A stretch of DNA of 64,000 nucleotides from Rufibacter immobilis (GCF_003721565.1 NZ_RJJE01000002.1:62001-126000); one strand, 5' to 3'; counted from the stretch's first letter, positions 7,554 through 16,972 are shown. Numbers and translations are program-made. The notes: a model not told the origin generated them from the letters alone.

Positions 7554-9392
7554 ATGTGTGGAATTGTCGCATACGTAGGGCAGCGTGAGGCATGCCCTAT
7601 TATTTTGAAAGGATTAAAGCGTTTGGAATACCGCGGCTATGACAGTGCCGGGGTAGCCTTACTCAGTGAGGGAAACCTGAATGTGTTCAAAAAGAAAGGC
7701 AAAGTAGCTGATCTGGAAGCCTACATTGGGGACCGCAACACAAGCAGCAACATTGGTATAGGGCACACCCGCTGGGCCACCCACGGTGAGCCGAATGATG
7801 TAAATGCGCACCCACATTATTCTAGCTCAAAAAAGATAGCCATTATTCACAATGGCATTATTGAGAACTATGCTTCTTTAAAGCAACACCTCATCAACAA
7901 AGGCTACGAGTTCCACAGCGATACAGACTCTGAGGTATTTGTCAACCTGATTGAAGACATCCAGAAGAACAACAGTGTTTCACTGGCAGAGGCAATCCGT
8001 TTGGCATTACATGAAGTAGTGGGCGCGTACGCCATTGTCGTGATCTCCCATGACTCTCCTACCCAATTAGTGGCCGCCCGCAAAGGAAGCCCCTTGGTGA
8101 TTGGGGTAGGCAAAGGAGAATATTTCTTAGCTTCAGATGCGACACCTATCATTGAATACACCAATGAAGTAGTGTACCTGAATGATTATGAGATTGCGGT
8201 CATCAAAGACGGCACCCTAGATATCCGTACCAAAGAAGACGTAGTACAAACACCTTATATCCAAAAACTGGAGCTGGAGCTGGAGTCTATTGAAAAAGGC
8301 GGCTACCCACACTTCATGCTGAAGGAGATTTTTGAGCAGCCCCGCTCCATCTTAGATAGCATGCGCGGTCGTTTGGTGGCTGAGAACACACAGCTTACTA
8401 TGTCCAGCATCAGAGAGTATGCAACGCGATTCAAAAATGCGGAACGTATCATCATTGTGGCTTGCGGTACCTCCTGGCACGCCGGCTTGGTAGCAGAGTA
8501 CATGATTGAGGAGTTTGCCCGCATCCCGGTAGAAGTAGAGTATGCCTCTGAGTTCCGTTACCGGAACCCTATCATCCGCGAAGGCGATATTGTGGTAGCC
8601 ATTTCACAGTCTGGCGAAACGGCAGATACGCTGGCCGCTTTAGAACTGGCAAAATCCAAAGGCGCACTCATCTTTGGGGTATGTAACGTAGTAGGTTCTT
8701 CTATTGCCCGCGCCACAGACGCAGGTGCCTATACTCACGCTGGCCCAGAAATTGGAGTAGCTAGTACAAAGGCTTTCACCGCTCAGGTGACTGTTCTTTC
8801 TCTCATTGCCATGATGATCGCCGAAATGAGAGGTACCTTGGAGCTGTCTACCTTACGTCAGCTCATGCTGGAGATGGAAACCATCCCTTCCAAAGTAGAG
8901 CAGGCGCTCCAGTTAGATAAAGAAATTCAGGCTATCTCTGAGATTTTCAAAGATGCTTCTAACTTCATCTACCTAGGCCGTGGCTATAACTTCCCGGTAG
9001 CCTTAGAAGGTGCCCTCAAGCTGAAGGAAATCTCCTACATCCACGCGGAAGGATACCCGGCGGCAGAAATGAAGCACGGCCCTATTGCCTTGATTGATGA
9101 GAACATGCCGGTAGTGGTGATTGCCACCAAGGATAGTTCCTATGAGAAAATCGTTTCTAACGTACAGGAAGTAAGAGCCCGCAAAGGAAGAGTAATCGCT
9201 ATCGTGACGGAAGGAGATACAACAATCCCTCAAATGGCGGAATTTGTGATTGAAGTGCCAAGCACCCACGAAGCCTTGATGCCATTGATCTCTGTGATTC
9301 CGTTGCAGCTATTAAGCTACCACATTGCAGTAATGCGTGGCTGTAACGTTGACCAACCACGTAACTTGGCTAAATCTGTAACGGTAGAGTAA
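7554..9392 (+). CDS. glmS: glutamine-fructose-6-phosphate aminotransferase (isomerizing)
   Basis: A 612-residue GlmS that makes glucosamine 6-phosphate from fructose 6-phosphate and glutamine, the first step toward UDP-GlcNAc for peptidoglycan and LPS. Seen: MCGIVAYVG with the nucleophile Cys2, the glutaminase domain to about residue 220 (RWATHGEPN, HNGIIENY), two SIS sugar-isomerase domains (VACGTSWHAG, SQSGETADT, STKAFTAQ), and the conserved end PRNLAKSVTVE. No glmS ribozyme is apparent: the 40-nt upstream gap is too short. A pair of overlapping hairpins follows the stop. Confidence 0.97.
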   Translation: MCGIVAYVGQREACPIILKGLKRLEYRGYDSAGVALLSEGNLNVFKKKGKVADLEAYIGDRNTSSNIGIGHTRWATHGEPNDVNAHPHYSSSKKIAIIHNGIIENYASLKQHLINKGYEFHSDTDSEVFVNLIEDIQKNNSVSLAEAIRLALHEVVGAYAIVVISHDSPTQLVAARKGSPLVIGVGKGEYFLASDATPIIEYTNEVVYLNDYEIAVIKDGTLDIRTKEDVVQTPYIQKLELELESIEKGGYPHFMLKEIFEQPRSILDSMRGRLVAENTQLTMSSIREYATRFKNAERIIIVACGTSWHAGLVAEYMIEEFARIPVEVEYASEFRYRNPIIREGDIVVAISQSGETADTLAALELAKSKGALIFGVCNVVGSSIARATDAGAYTHAGPEIGVASTKAFTAQVTVLSLIAMMIAEMRGTLELSTLRQLMLEMETIPSKVEQALQLDKEIQAISEIFKDASNFIYLGRGYNFPVALEGALKLKEISYIHAEGYPAAEMKHGPIALIDENMPVVVIATKDSSYEKIVSNVQEVRARKGRVIAIVTEGDTTIPQMAEFVIEVPSTHEALMPLISVIPLQLLSYHIAVMRGCNVDQPRNLAKSVTVE

Positions 9393-9399
9393 TTACTCC

Positions 9400-9460
9400 A
9401 AGTTCTAATAAAACAAGAAAGGGAAGCATATTGCTTCCCTTTCTTGTTTTATTAGAACTT
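9400..9460. terminator. perfect 29-bp hairpin after glmS
   Basis: Arms 9400-9428 and 9432-9460 are fully complementary around a 3-nt loop, with gggaagca/tgcttccc in the centre. It starts 8 nt after the glmS stop. The outer right arm (9449-9460) is also the left end of the next hairpin (9449-9512), so the two structures exclude each other. Confidence 0.8.
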
Positions 9461-9500
9461 CCGTTTAGAGGCTCTTTTTAGAAAAAGAGCCTCTAAACGG
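9461..9500. repeat. 40-bp palindromic repeat, copy 2 (symmetric, extended)
   Basis: A perfect core palindrome ccgtttagaggctcttttt / aaaaagagcctctaaacgg with a 2-nt loop. Flanks 9449-9460 and 9501-9512 extend it to a 31-bp perfect stem. Confidence 0.95.
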
Positions 9501-9603
9501 AAGTTCTAATAAGCTGGCTGGTTCTGCTTCGCACTCAACGGCAGAAGTTATGATACGGTGTTGTTCCCATCTTCGTCCCCTAGGCGTACTGATTAGCCAA
9601 AGT

Positions 9604-9643
9604 CCGTTTAGGGGCTCTTTTCCCAAAAAGAGCCCCTAAACAG
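9604..9643. repeat. 40-bp palindromic repeat, copy 3 (symmetric)
   Basis: ccgtttaggggctctttt pairs with aaaagagcccctaaaca; the outermost bases (cc against ca) do not pair. Confidence 0.92.
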
Positions 9644-9847
9644 AATCTGACCATGGAAGCTATCTTGGATTACCCGTCTACTGATTCCCCTCGCAGATTA
9701 TAAAAATTAATCTGCCTCTCATTAAACCTTATTAGCGTTTTCCTATCTATAGGAGACAAAGCAATATTCCCTAGAAGCACAAGTAACTCAATGGCTTAGG
9801 GCCTGCTGTTCGTCTTTTGCCCAAACCTAGTCACCACCTCACAGCCT

Positions 9848-11872
9848 ATGAAAAAAGTAATTCAGCTTTCTTGTTTTGCGTTGCTCCTGCTGGCAGGAGG
9901 GTTGCTCTTTTCTTCGTTCGGTGTTAAAAATGCATTGGGTGCCAAAGGCCCCAGATTCCCCTACAAAAAAGCCGGGCTTACAGAAAGGCAGGCGGCCGCC
10001 CATTTACTCAGCCGGTTCACCTACGGGGCTAAGCCCGGGCAAATAGACGAAGTGGAAAAGATGGGCCTGGAAAACTGGTTCATGCAACAACTGACCGCCC
10101 AACTCCCCGACCAAGCGTTACAGCAACGGCTGGAAGGCTTGGCCGCTCTTAAAATGACCAATGAGCAGATAATACAGACTTTTCCGCAGGGAGGGCAACT
10201 GGTGCGCCTGGCGGTGAAAGATGGCGTGATTGAGCAAGCGAAGGTGAAAAATGGGTTTGCAGATAAATCTGCCAATGACGAATACCGCCAAAAGCTGGGC
10301 AACTACATGAAGCAAAAAGGGTATCGGCCGGAGCGGGAGTTGTACCAGGAGCTCATCAACCAGAAGATATTAAGGGCAACTTATTCGCCAAACCAGCTAC
10401 AGGAGATTCTCACCAGCTTCTGGTTTAACCACTTCAATGTGTCCTTCACCAACAAGAACTGCTCTCCTTATATTCTCTCCTATGAGCGGGACGTGATAAG
10501 GCCTAACGCAGTGGGCTCATTTGAAAAGCTACTGTTGGCTACCGCCAAATCGCCGGCCATGCTGACTTATCTGGACAACTTCAAGAGTACTGTCTCCTCA
10601 GAAAGCCTTACTCCCTCTCAGAAGAAAGTGCAGCAGTACCAAATGCGGGCGCTAAAAGAACGACAAGCTCAAGACACTTCTATGCAAGGGATGCAGATGA
10701 CAGAGAGGATGAAAGCGGCACAGAAAAAACAAGGCCTCAATGAGAATTACGCCCGCGAAATCATGGAACTGCACACCTTAGGCGTAGACGGCGGCTACAC
10801 CCAGCAAGACGTAACCCAGGCGGCCCGCGTCCTCACCGGCTGGACCATCAACCCCGCTATTGGCCAAAGCAACGTGGAAGGGAACAAGAATGCGGCCTAT
10901 ACACCCAAACGCCTGGAGGCCATGGCTCAACAAGGGTACGTACTGGAAGGGGACTTCAGATTTGCGGCAAACAAGCATGACAAAGGCCAAAAGACAGTCT
11001 TGGGCAAAGAATTCCCGGCTAACGGTGGGTACGAGGAAGGGGTAGAACTCATTAAATTACTGGCTCACCACCCTTCCACCGCTAAGTTTATCTCTAAAAA
11101 ACTGGCTGTACGGTTTGTGCATGACAATCCGCCACAGAGCCTCATAGACAAGATGGCCAAAACGTTTTCTGAAAAGAACGGCGACATTCAGCAAGTGTTA
11201 CTCACTATGGTTTCCTCGCCGGAGTTTTGGAGCAAGGGCGCGTTACGCGAGAAAACAAAGTCGCCGTTTGAGTTAGCCATTAGTTCGGTGCGCAGCCTGA
11301 ACGCTGAGGTCAAAGCTCCTTTCCAACTGCACAACTGGATCTCCAAAATGGGCGAACGCCTCTATTACTACCAGGCCCCCACCGGCTTCCCCGACAAAGC
11401 TGCTTACTGGATTAACACCGGCTCTTTGCTCAACCGCATGAACTTTGGGTTGGCGTTGGCGTCGCAGCGCATTCCGGGGGTGAGCATAGATTTGATGGCC
11501 CTGAACCAGCACCGGGAGCCGGAAAGCGCGGAAGCTGCTTTAGCCATCTACAGCCATTACCTCCTGCCCGAGCGAGACCTCACCGAGACCATCAAGCGCC
11601 TCACCCCTTCCCTCAAGGATCCTACGTTCAGCAGCAAGGTTGATGCCGCCGCCAATCAGAACAACCCCATGGCTCCCAGCGGTGCATCTTCAGAAGAAGA
11701 CGAAGAAATGACAATGACCGCACCTCGGGAGAAAAGGAAAGGTGCCCGCAGAAATGGAGGCGCAGAGAATGCTGTCTCGGCCAACGCTTTGCAGATGAAC
11801 AACGGCAGCAATACGATGTTGGCCCAAGTGGTAGGCATCATCATCGGGTCCCCCGAATTCCAGCGCCGGTAA
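9848..11872 (+). CDS. DUF1800 domain-containing exported protein
   Basis: A 674-residue protein of the DUF1800 family. Seen: an N-terminal signal peptide (MKKVIQLSCFALLLLAGGLLF), a start of the domain at AAHLLSRFTYG, FWFNHFNVS, NENYAREIMELHTLGVDGGYTQQDVTQAARVLTGW (in parts the family signature) and a Ser/Glu/Asp-rich low-complexity stretch near residues 600-650. DUF1800 genes are usually paired with DUF1501 genes, as here; the two overlap by 1 nt (TAATGA). They are thought to act outside the cytoplasm, but no biochemical function is established. Confidence 0.88.
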   Translation: MKKVIQLSCFALLLLAGGLLFSSFGVKNALGAKGPRFPYKKAGLTERQAAAHLLSRFTYGAKPGQIDEVEKMGLENWFMQQLTAQLPDQALQQRLEGLAALKMTNEQIIQTFPQGGQLVRLAVKDGVIEQAKVKNGFADKSANDEYRQKLGNYMKQKGYRPERELYQELINQKILRATYSPNQLQEILTSFWFNHFNVSFTNKNCSPYILSYERDVIRPNAVGSFEKLLLATAKSPAMLTYLDNFKSTVSSESLTPSQKKVQQYQMRALKERQAQDTSMQGMQMTERMKAAQKKQGLNENYAREIMELHTLGVDGGYTQQDVTQAARVLTGWTINPAIGQSNVEGNKNAAYTPKRLEAMAQQGYVLEGDFRFAANKHDKGQKTVLGKEFPANGGYEEGVELIKLLAHHPSTAKFISKKLAVRFVHDNPPQSLIDKMAKTFSEKNGDIQQVLLTMVSSPEFWSKGALREKTKSPFELAISSVRSLNAEVKAPFQLHNWISKMGERLYYYQAPTGFPDKAAYWINTGSLLNRMNFGLALASQRIPGVSIDLMALNQHREPESAEAALAIYSHYLLPERDLTETIKRLTPSLKDPTFSSKVDAAANQNNPMAPSGASSEEDEEMTMTAPREKRKGARRNGGAENAVSANALQMNNGSNTMLAQVVGIIIGSPEFQRR

Positions 11873-13173
11873 TGAACCCATTTTCCACCCCTAAAGACAC
11901 AGATATGATCACCAGAAGAGGTTTTCTTAAATCAGGGGCGTTTGCCATGTTTGTGGCTGGGTTAGGCGGCGTGCCCAATTTCCTGGCGCAGGCGACCAGC
12001 AGCTATAAACTATCAAGACCATACAAGCGCAACAAAATACTGGTCTGCATCTTCCAGCGCGGTGCCATGGACGGACTCATGGCCGTTACCCCATTCACTG
12101 ATCATTACCTGCAGAAAGCCCGCCCCAGTCTGTTCATGACCGCTGCCAAATCCGCGGCCAACCCGTTACTGGATTTAGACGGAAGGTTTGGTCTACATCC
12201 CGCCATGCGTTCATTTGAGCCCCTGTTCCAGGAAAAGCGGCTGGCTATTGTGCACGGTATGGGCTCCCCTAACCCTACCCGCTCCCATTTTGACGCCCAG
12301 GATTACATGGAAGCCGGGACCCCGTTCCATAAAGGCACACCCAGCGGCTGGTTAAACCGCGCCGTAGGTTTAATGGGCCATGAAGCGGCCACGCCGTTTC
12401 AGGCGGTGAGCCTCACCTCTTCCCTGCCCCGCTCCTTTTATGGAGACCACGCAGCCGTGGCCATCAGTAATTTGCAGGACTTCGGGGTTCAGCTCCGCGG
12501 CAATCAGAAAGCCTCCACATTGGCCTCCCGCAGCTTTGAAGACCTCTATGACCAAACCTCTTCCTCACTGCTCAGCCGTACCGGCAAAGAAAGCTTTGAG
12601 GCCGTGAAAATGCTGAAGCAGGTAGACACAAAGAAATACACGCCCGCCAATAACGCAGTATACCCTAATAGCCCATTGGGGAATTCATTGAAGCAGATTG
12701 CGCAATTGATCAAAATGGACGTGGGGCTGGAAATTGCCTTCGCAGAATCTAACGGCTGGGATACGCACTTCAACCAGGGGGCCGCCCAGGGTACTTTCGC
12801 GCGCAATGTGCAGGACCTGAGCCAAAGCATGACCGCTTTCTGGACCGATGTTGAGGCTTACCAGGACGAGGTAGACGTGATGACCATGACCGAGTTTGGC
12901 CGCACCGTGCACCAGAACGGCAGCAACGGCACAGACCACGGCCGTGGCTCCTGTATGTTCATCCTGGGCAATGACGTGAACGGAGGCCTGGTCCACGGTA
13001 ACGTACCAGTACTAGCCCCCGAAAATCTGGAAGACGGCCGTGACCTTCCCGTCACCACTGACTTCAGGAACATTTTCAGTGAAGTGGCCGGCAAACATCT
13101 GCACATCAAAGATACGCAGGTGCTGTTCCCAGACTGGAAAGATGCTCCCATAGGCGTAATGCGCCACAGCTAA
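11872..13173 (+). CDS. DUF1501 domain-containing protein, Tat-type signal
   Basis: A 433-residue DUF1501 protein. Seen: ITRRGFLKSGAFAMFVAGLGG, in parts a twin-arginine signal, then the family motifs GAMDGLMAVTP, GLHPAMRSFEPLF, NPTRSHFDAQDYME, and TEFGRTVHQNGSNGTDHGRG. An in-frame ATG at 11905 begins 3 residues before the RR pair and may be the true start; the ATG at 11872 overlaps the upstream stop by 1 nt. DUF1501 belongs to the sulfatase/alkaline-phosphatase-like superfamily. Substrate unknown. It likely acts with the preceding DUF1800 protein outside the cytoplasmic membrane. Confidence 0.88.
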   Translation: MNPFSTPKDTDMITRRGFLKSGAFAMFVAGLGGVPNFLAQATSSYKLSRPYKRNKILVCIFQRGAMDGLMAVTPFTDHYLQKARPSLFMTAAKSAANPLLDLDGRFGLHPAMRSFEPLFQEKRLAIVHGMGSPNPTRSHFDAQDYMEAGTPFHKGTPSGWLNRAVGLMGHEAATPFQAVSLTSSLPRSFYGDHAAVAISNLQDFGVQLRGNQKASTLASRSFEDLYDQTSSSLLSRTGKESFEAVKMLKQVDTKKYTPANNAVYPNSPLGNSLKQIAQLIKMDVGLEIAFAESNGWDTHFNQGAAQGTFARNVQDLSQSMTAFWTDVEAYQDEVDVMTMTEFGRTVHQNGSNGTDHGRGSCMFILGNDVNGGLVHGNVPVLAPENLEDGRDLPVTTDFRNIFSEVAGKHLHIKDTQVLFPDWKDAPIGVMRHS

Positions 13174-13190
13174 GGCCGTTTTATGTGGTT

Positions 13191-13230
13191 GCGTTTAGAG
13201 GCTCTTTTTGCAAAAACGGCCGCTAAACGC
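13191..13230. repeat. 40-bp palindromic repeat, copy 4 (symmetric)
   Basis: gcgtttagaggc / gccgctaaacgc arms between the convergent DUF1501 gene and the 137-aa gene. Flanks gtt/aac add three more pairs. It ends 5 nt from the stop of the minus-strand gene. Confidence 0.92.
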
Positions 13231-13235
13231 AACGC

Positions 13236-13649
13236 TTATTTCTTCTCCTCTACCAGTTCATAGAGCGTGGCCAGAAACACAAACGCTTTGTCCACTGCCC
13301 GCCTGGAGTCATCGCGCAGCAGGCTTACCTGCAACACTTCCTTGTTGAGCAAAGGCGTACCTTTGAGACCGGCCAGGTGAAAGTTAAGGGGAGTATACGC
13401 TTGGGCGAAGGCCGCTATATCTACGCCATTGGCGTTGAAGAAAACCGTTAACTTATCGGCTTTGCCCTGCGTCTGGTATTGGGCTAACCGCTCGGGCTGT
13501 TCATGCAAAAGCAAATCAATTACCAGATCTGCCTGCGGAAGCCAAATAGCCAGGTCTTTGGAATCCTGTACGTGCAGGTAAGCCCGATGGTGGAATTTAA
13601 GCCCGTACTCTTCTTCCTGCTCCGGGGTAGCCAAAAGCAATGTGTTCAT
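13236..13649 (-). CDS. hypothetical protein, 137 aa
   Basis: Not recognised. It is a soluble-looking 137-residue protein with no signal peptide or membrane helix, opening MNTLLLATPEQEEEYGLKF and closing with a helix (KAFVFLATLYELVEEKK). The alternating hydrophobic pattern suggests a small alpha/beta fold. It is transcribed divergently from the RidA gene across a 47-nt gap, so the two may share a control region. It is more likely a real gene than chance, because the gap before it is short, codon use is normal and a palindromic repeat begins right after its stop codon. Confidence 0.6.
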   Translation of the reverse strand: MNTLLLATPEQEEEYGLKFHHRAYLHVQDSKDLAIWLPQADLVIDLLLHEQPERLAQYQTQGKADKLTVFFNANGVDIAAFAQAYTPLNFHLAGLKGTPLLNKEVLQVSLLRDDSRRAVDKAFVFLATLYELVEEKK

Positions 13650-13696
13650 AATTCTGTACCTTTAGGCTTGTAAAGATACAGATAACCTATCCGCTT

Positions 13697-14080
13697 ATGG
13701 CAACCAACATCATAGAAAGTAAAGCAGCGCCGGCACCAATTGGGCCGTACAGCCAGGCCGTTTTAGCCGGTAACACCTTGTACATCTCGGGGCAAATTGC
13801 CTTAGACCAGGCCACGGGCCAGCTTGTGCAAGCAGATATTCAGACGGAGACGCACCAGGTCATGAAGAACCTGCAATACATTTTGCAGGAAGCAGGCATG
13901 GATTTCAGCCACGTGGTAAAGTGCAGCATCTTCGTGAAGGACCTGGGTAACTTTGCGGCCATCAATGAAACGTACGGCAGCTATTTCACCAGCAATCCAC
14001 CGGCCCGCGAGACCGTGGAGGTAAGCCGCCTGCCCAAAGACGTGAACGTGGAAATTTCCTGCATCGCGGTGAAATTCTAA
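13697..14080 (+). CDS. RidA family reactive enamine/imine deaminase
   Basis: A 127-residue RidA (YjgF/YER057c/UK114) protein. Members hydrolyse reactive 2-aminoacrylate-type intermediates released by PLP enzymes. Seen: the start IIESKAAPAPIGPYSQAV, LYISGQIALD, and PPARETVEVSRLPKDVNVEIS, which contains Arg104, the carboxylate-binding arginine of active members. Length is typical and the protein is probably a cytoplasmic trimer. It stands alone on the plus strand, followed by a palindromic repeat. Confidence 0.93.
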   Translation: MATNIIESKAAPAPIGPYSQAVLAGNTLYISGQIALDQATGQLVQADIQTETHQVMKNLQYILQEAGMDFSHVVKCSIFVKDLGNFAAINETYGSYFTSNPPARETVEVSRLPKDVNVEISCIAVKF

Positions 14081-14106
14081 CTCCCTTTTTTAGAGTGAAT
14101 CCTTTT

Positions 14107-14146
14107 GCGTTTAGCGGCTGTTTTTCGAAAAACGGCCGCTAAACGC
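14107..14146. repeat. 40-bp palindromic repeat, copy 5 (symmetric)
   Basis: gcgtttagcggctgttttt / aaaaacggccgctaaacgc with loop cg, between the convergent RidA and BrkB-like genes. Confidence 0.94.
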
Positions 14147-14170
14147 ATTTTAGGCGAAGGCTTAAAAACG

Positions 14171-15151
14171 TCACGGCTTTGCCTCTTCCTCCTCGCCTTT
14201 GGCTTTGGCCTCATTAGGGCCAGGATCATCGTTGACGGGAGCGTGCCCTACTTCCTCCTCCCGGTTAATGACGCGCACGGCATAATCTGACGGATAAATA
14301 TCGGCGCCATAGCGGCGGGCGTAGACTAAGGTGAACTGCGCCCCCAGGAAAACAATCTGCGAGGTGTAGAATACCCAGGTAAGCACCACAATCACAGAAC
14401 CGGCGGCGCCGTAGATGCCCGCAAAATCACTGTTGCCCAGGTACAAGCCTATGAGGGTTTTGCCCAGCGTGAAAAGCAACGCCGTGACCAGCGCCCCCAC
14501 CCACACATCGCTCCACCTGATCTTGGCATCGGGCAGGAACTTGTAGATGAGCGCGAACAGGAACGTCACCACGCCCGTGGAGACCACAAAATTGGCCAAC
14601 TGCGTCAATTGTAGCATAGAAGGGTCTACTCGGTCGGCTAGAAAAGAGGTGACGGCCACCAGAATAGCGTGTACCACCAAACTCACCAGCAGCAGGAATA
14701 CAATGGCCAGGATCATGGCAAAGGAAAGCAGCCGGTCCCACAGCAGTTTCAGATATTCATTGCGCGGCTTGGGCTTCACCCCCCAAATCTGATTCAGGGA
14801 TTCCTGCAGGGAAACAAACACGCCCGTAGCCCCTATCAACAGCGTACCCACCCCCACCAGCGTGGCGAAGGTAAAATCTGCCGAATGGTTGATGTTCTCC
14901 ACCATGGTCTGGATGTCTGCGGCGCCTTTACTCCCCAACAATTCCCGCAACTGCGTATAGACGCGCCCGCTTACGGCATCGCGGCCAAAGACGGCGCCCG
15001 CAATATTGATCATGATGATGAGGATGGGCGGCAACGCGAAGATGGTATAATACGCCAGCGCAGCCCCTTTCTGGAAAGAGTTCTCGTCCAGAAAATCAAA
15101 CCACACTTCTTTCACAATGCACCAGGCCTCTTGTAACTTCTTCTTGAGCAT
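14171..15151 (-). CDS. YihY/BrkB family membrane protein
   Basis: A 326-residue integral membrane protein of the YihY/virulence factor BrkB family. I chose the ATG at 15151 (MLKKKLQEAW), since 16 upstream in-frame codons encode a Cys/Arg-rich stretch unlike the family. Seen: FQKGAALAYYTIFALPPILII, the family's first helix region, six hydrophobic segments in all, WGVKPKPRNEYLK, and an acidic, Lys/Glu-rich tail (GEEEEAKP). The family was once called ribonuclease BN, but that was withdrawn; its function is unsettled, possibly transport. Confidence 0.85.
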   Translation of the reverse strand: MLKKKLQEAWCIVKEVWFDFLDENSFQKGAALAYYTIFALPPILIIMINIAGAVFGRDAVSGRVYTQLRELLGSKGAADIQTMVENINHSADFTFATLVGVGTLLIGATGVFVSLQESLNQIWGVKPKPRNEYLKLLWDRLLSFAMILAIVFLLLVSLVVHAILVAVTSFLADRVDPSMLQLTQLANFVVSTGVVTFLFALIYKFLPDAKIRWSDVWVGALVTALLFTLGKTLIGLYLGNSDFAGIYGAAGSVIVVLTWVFYTSQIVFLGAQFTLVYARRYGADIYPSDYAVRVINREEEVGHAPVNDDPGPNEAKAKGEEEEAKP

Positions 15152-15301
15152 GTACCAAATTTTACGCCTACATACGCAGAAGCGGCCACAGGTATACAAA
15201 CATGTTGAGAAACAAATACTTTCGGCAGGCCAGCTACTGTCCCGGCAGCGGTACCTTCCAAAAAGAATACACTACCCAAGGGCAAGGTTTTAAGGGTAAA
15301 A

Positions 15302-15333
15302 TTTCAAGAAAGGCTTGAAATACTGTACTTTTG
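15302..15333 (+). promoter_or_regulatory. Bacteroidota-type promoter for gltX
   Basis: TACTTTTG at 15326-15333 fits TAnnTTTG, and TTTC at 15302-15305 lies 20 nt upstream, one base from the -33 TTTG. The ATG at 15360 follows after a leader of about 20 nt. Confidence 0.5.
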
Positions 15334-15359
15334 CACCTCTATTGAAACACCTACACAAC

Positions 15360-16898
15360 ATGGAAAGAGAAGTACGAGTACGCTTTGCCCCTAGCCCCAC
15401 CGGGGCACTGCACATTGGCGGGGTGCGCACGGCGTTGTATAACTATCTGTTCGCGAAGAAAATGGGCGGCAAGATGTTGCTGCGCATTGAAGATACTGAC
15501 CAAACCCGCTTTGTGCCCGGCGCAGAGCAATACATCTTTGAAAGCCTGGAGTGGTGCGGCATTAAGCTGGACGAAAGCCCCATCCATGGCGGCCCCCATG
15601 CCCCTTACCGCCAGTCTGAGCGCAAGCCCATGTACATGGACTACGCCCTGCAACTGGTAGAAGCCGGCCACGCCTACTACGCTTTTGACACCGCCGAGGA
15701 ACTGGACGCCATGCGGGAACGCCTGAAAGCCGCCAAAGTGGCTACCCCGCAATACAACGCCATTACCCGCGCCACCATGAAAAACTCCCTCACCCTACCA
15801 GAGGATGAGGTGAAACGCAGGCTGGAAAGCGGAGAGCCGTACGTAATCCGTCTTAAGGTGCCCCGCAAAGAGGAAGTAAGGCTTAAAGACATGATCAGAG
15901 GTTGGGTAATGGTGCATTCCTCTGCCCTGGATGATAAAGTTCTGATGAAGTCTGACGGCATGCCTACCTACCACCTGGCCAACATTGTGGATGACCACCT
16001 CATGGGCATCACGCACGTGATCAGGGGCGAGGAGTGGTTGCCAAGTGCTCCGTTGCACGTGCTCCTGTACCGCTATTTGGGCTGGGAAGACACCATGCCG
16101 GAGTTCGCGCACTTGCCTTTACTTTTAAAGCCAGACGGTAACGGAAAATTGAGCAAGCGCGACGGCGACAAACTAGGCTTCCCGGTGTTCCCATTGCGCT
16201 GGGTAGACCCGGTGTCTGGTGAGGTTTCCAGCGGTTACCGTGAGAGCGGCTATCTACCGGAGGCGTTCATCAACTTCCTGGCCTTCCTGGGCTGGAACCC
16301 GGGCACGCAGCAGGAACTGTTCACCATGGAAGAACTCATTGAGGCTTTCAGCATTGAGCGCATTGGCAAGTCAGGTACCCGTTTCGATATCCAGAAAGCC
16401 CGTTGGTACAATGAGCAGTACCTGCGCGCCAAGCCAGACACAGAATTAGCCCAGTATTTATTAGCCGCACTGCCCGAGCAAGACATTGCCTGTTCACCGG
16501 AGCGCGCCGAGAAAATTGTGGGTCTTATGAAAGAGCGCGTAACCTTCCCGCAGGATTTCTGGAAAGAGGCTTCCTATTTCTTTGTGGCTCCCACGCAGTA
16601 CAATGAGCAGGTGGCCGCCAAAAAATGGTCTGCCGCCGCGGCCGGTGCCTTTGAGCAGTTCAGAAATGAGTTGGGTTCTTTAACAGAGTTCAACGCAGAC
16701 ACCGTGAAAGCCCTGCTTTTGCAGGTGCTGGAGCGCAACGGCCTCAAAATTGGTCAGGTGATGCAGGCTTTGCGCATTGCCCTTACCGGCGTAGAGGCTG
16801 GCCCAGACTTAATGGCCATTATTGAGATCATTGGCAGAGAGGAAACCGAGCAGCGCATTGACGCCGCGCTGAGCAAGCTGGCCCAGTACGCCGCTTAA
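15360..16898 (+). CDS. gltX: glutamate-tRNA ligase
   Basis: A 512-residue glutamyl-tRNA synthetase that charges tRNA-Glu. Seen: the class I HIGH motif in APSPTGALHIGG (His18), RIEDTDQTR, VIRGEEWLPSAPLHVLLY, and the KMSKS equivalent KLSKRDGD. The C-terminal anticodon-binding part ends with GREETEQRIDAAL. The ATG at 15360 gives the family start MEREVRVRFAPSP; a TTG 15 codons upstream would overlap the predicted promoter. About 75 nt downstream is an intrinsic terminator (16973-17022). Confidence 0.96.
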   Translation: MEREVRVRFAPSPTGALHIGGVRTALYNYLFAKKMGGKMLLRIEDTDQTRFVPGAEQYIFESLEWCGIKLDESPIHGGPHAPYRQSERKPMYMDYALQLVEAGHAYYAFDTAEELDAMRERLKAAKVATPQYNAITRATMKNSLTLPEDEVKRRLESGEPYVIRLKVPRKEEVRLKDMIRGWVMVHSSALDDKVLMKSDGMPTYHLANIVDDHLMGITHVIRGEEWLPSAPLHVLLYRYLGWEDTMPEFAHLPLLLKPDGNGKLSKRDGDKLGFPVFPLRWVDPVSGEVSSGYRESGYLPEAFINFLAFLGWNPGTQQELFTMEELIEAFSIERIGKSGTRFDIQKARWYNEQYLRAKPDTELAQYLLAALPEQDIACSPERAEKIVGLMKERVTFPQDFWKEASYFFVAPTQYNEQVAAKKWSAAAAGAFEQFRNELGSLTEFNADTVKALLLQVLERNGLKIGQVMQALRIALTGVEAGPDLMAIIEIIGREETEQRIDAALSKLAQYAA

Positions 16899-16912
16899 GC
16901 TTAGCCAAAAAT

Positions 16913-16951
16913 GCGTTTAGCGGCTCTTTTTCCTAAATAAGGCCTAAAACA
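16913..16951. repeat. 40-bp palindromic repeat, copy 6 (asymmetric)
   Basis: Conserved arm gcgtttagcggctctttttcc; the other arm has diverged to aaggcctaaaacag. It lies between the gltX stop and its terminator. Confidence 0.85.
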
Positions 16952-16972
16952 GTTTACAATAGTTTAATACAT

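Larger units (their letters stand above)
9393..9847. other. 455-nt gene-free interval after glmS
   Basis: It holds the glmS terminator hairpin (9400-9460), two copies of the palindromic repeat (9461-9500 and 9604-9643) and about 200 nt of AT-rich sequence before the DUF1800 gene. I see no convincing small gene or clear promoter box in it. Confidence 0.6.
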
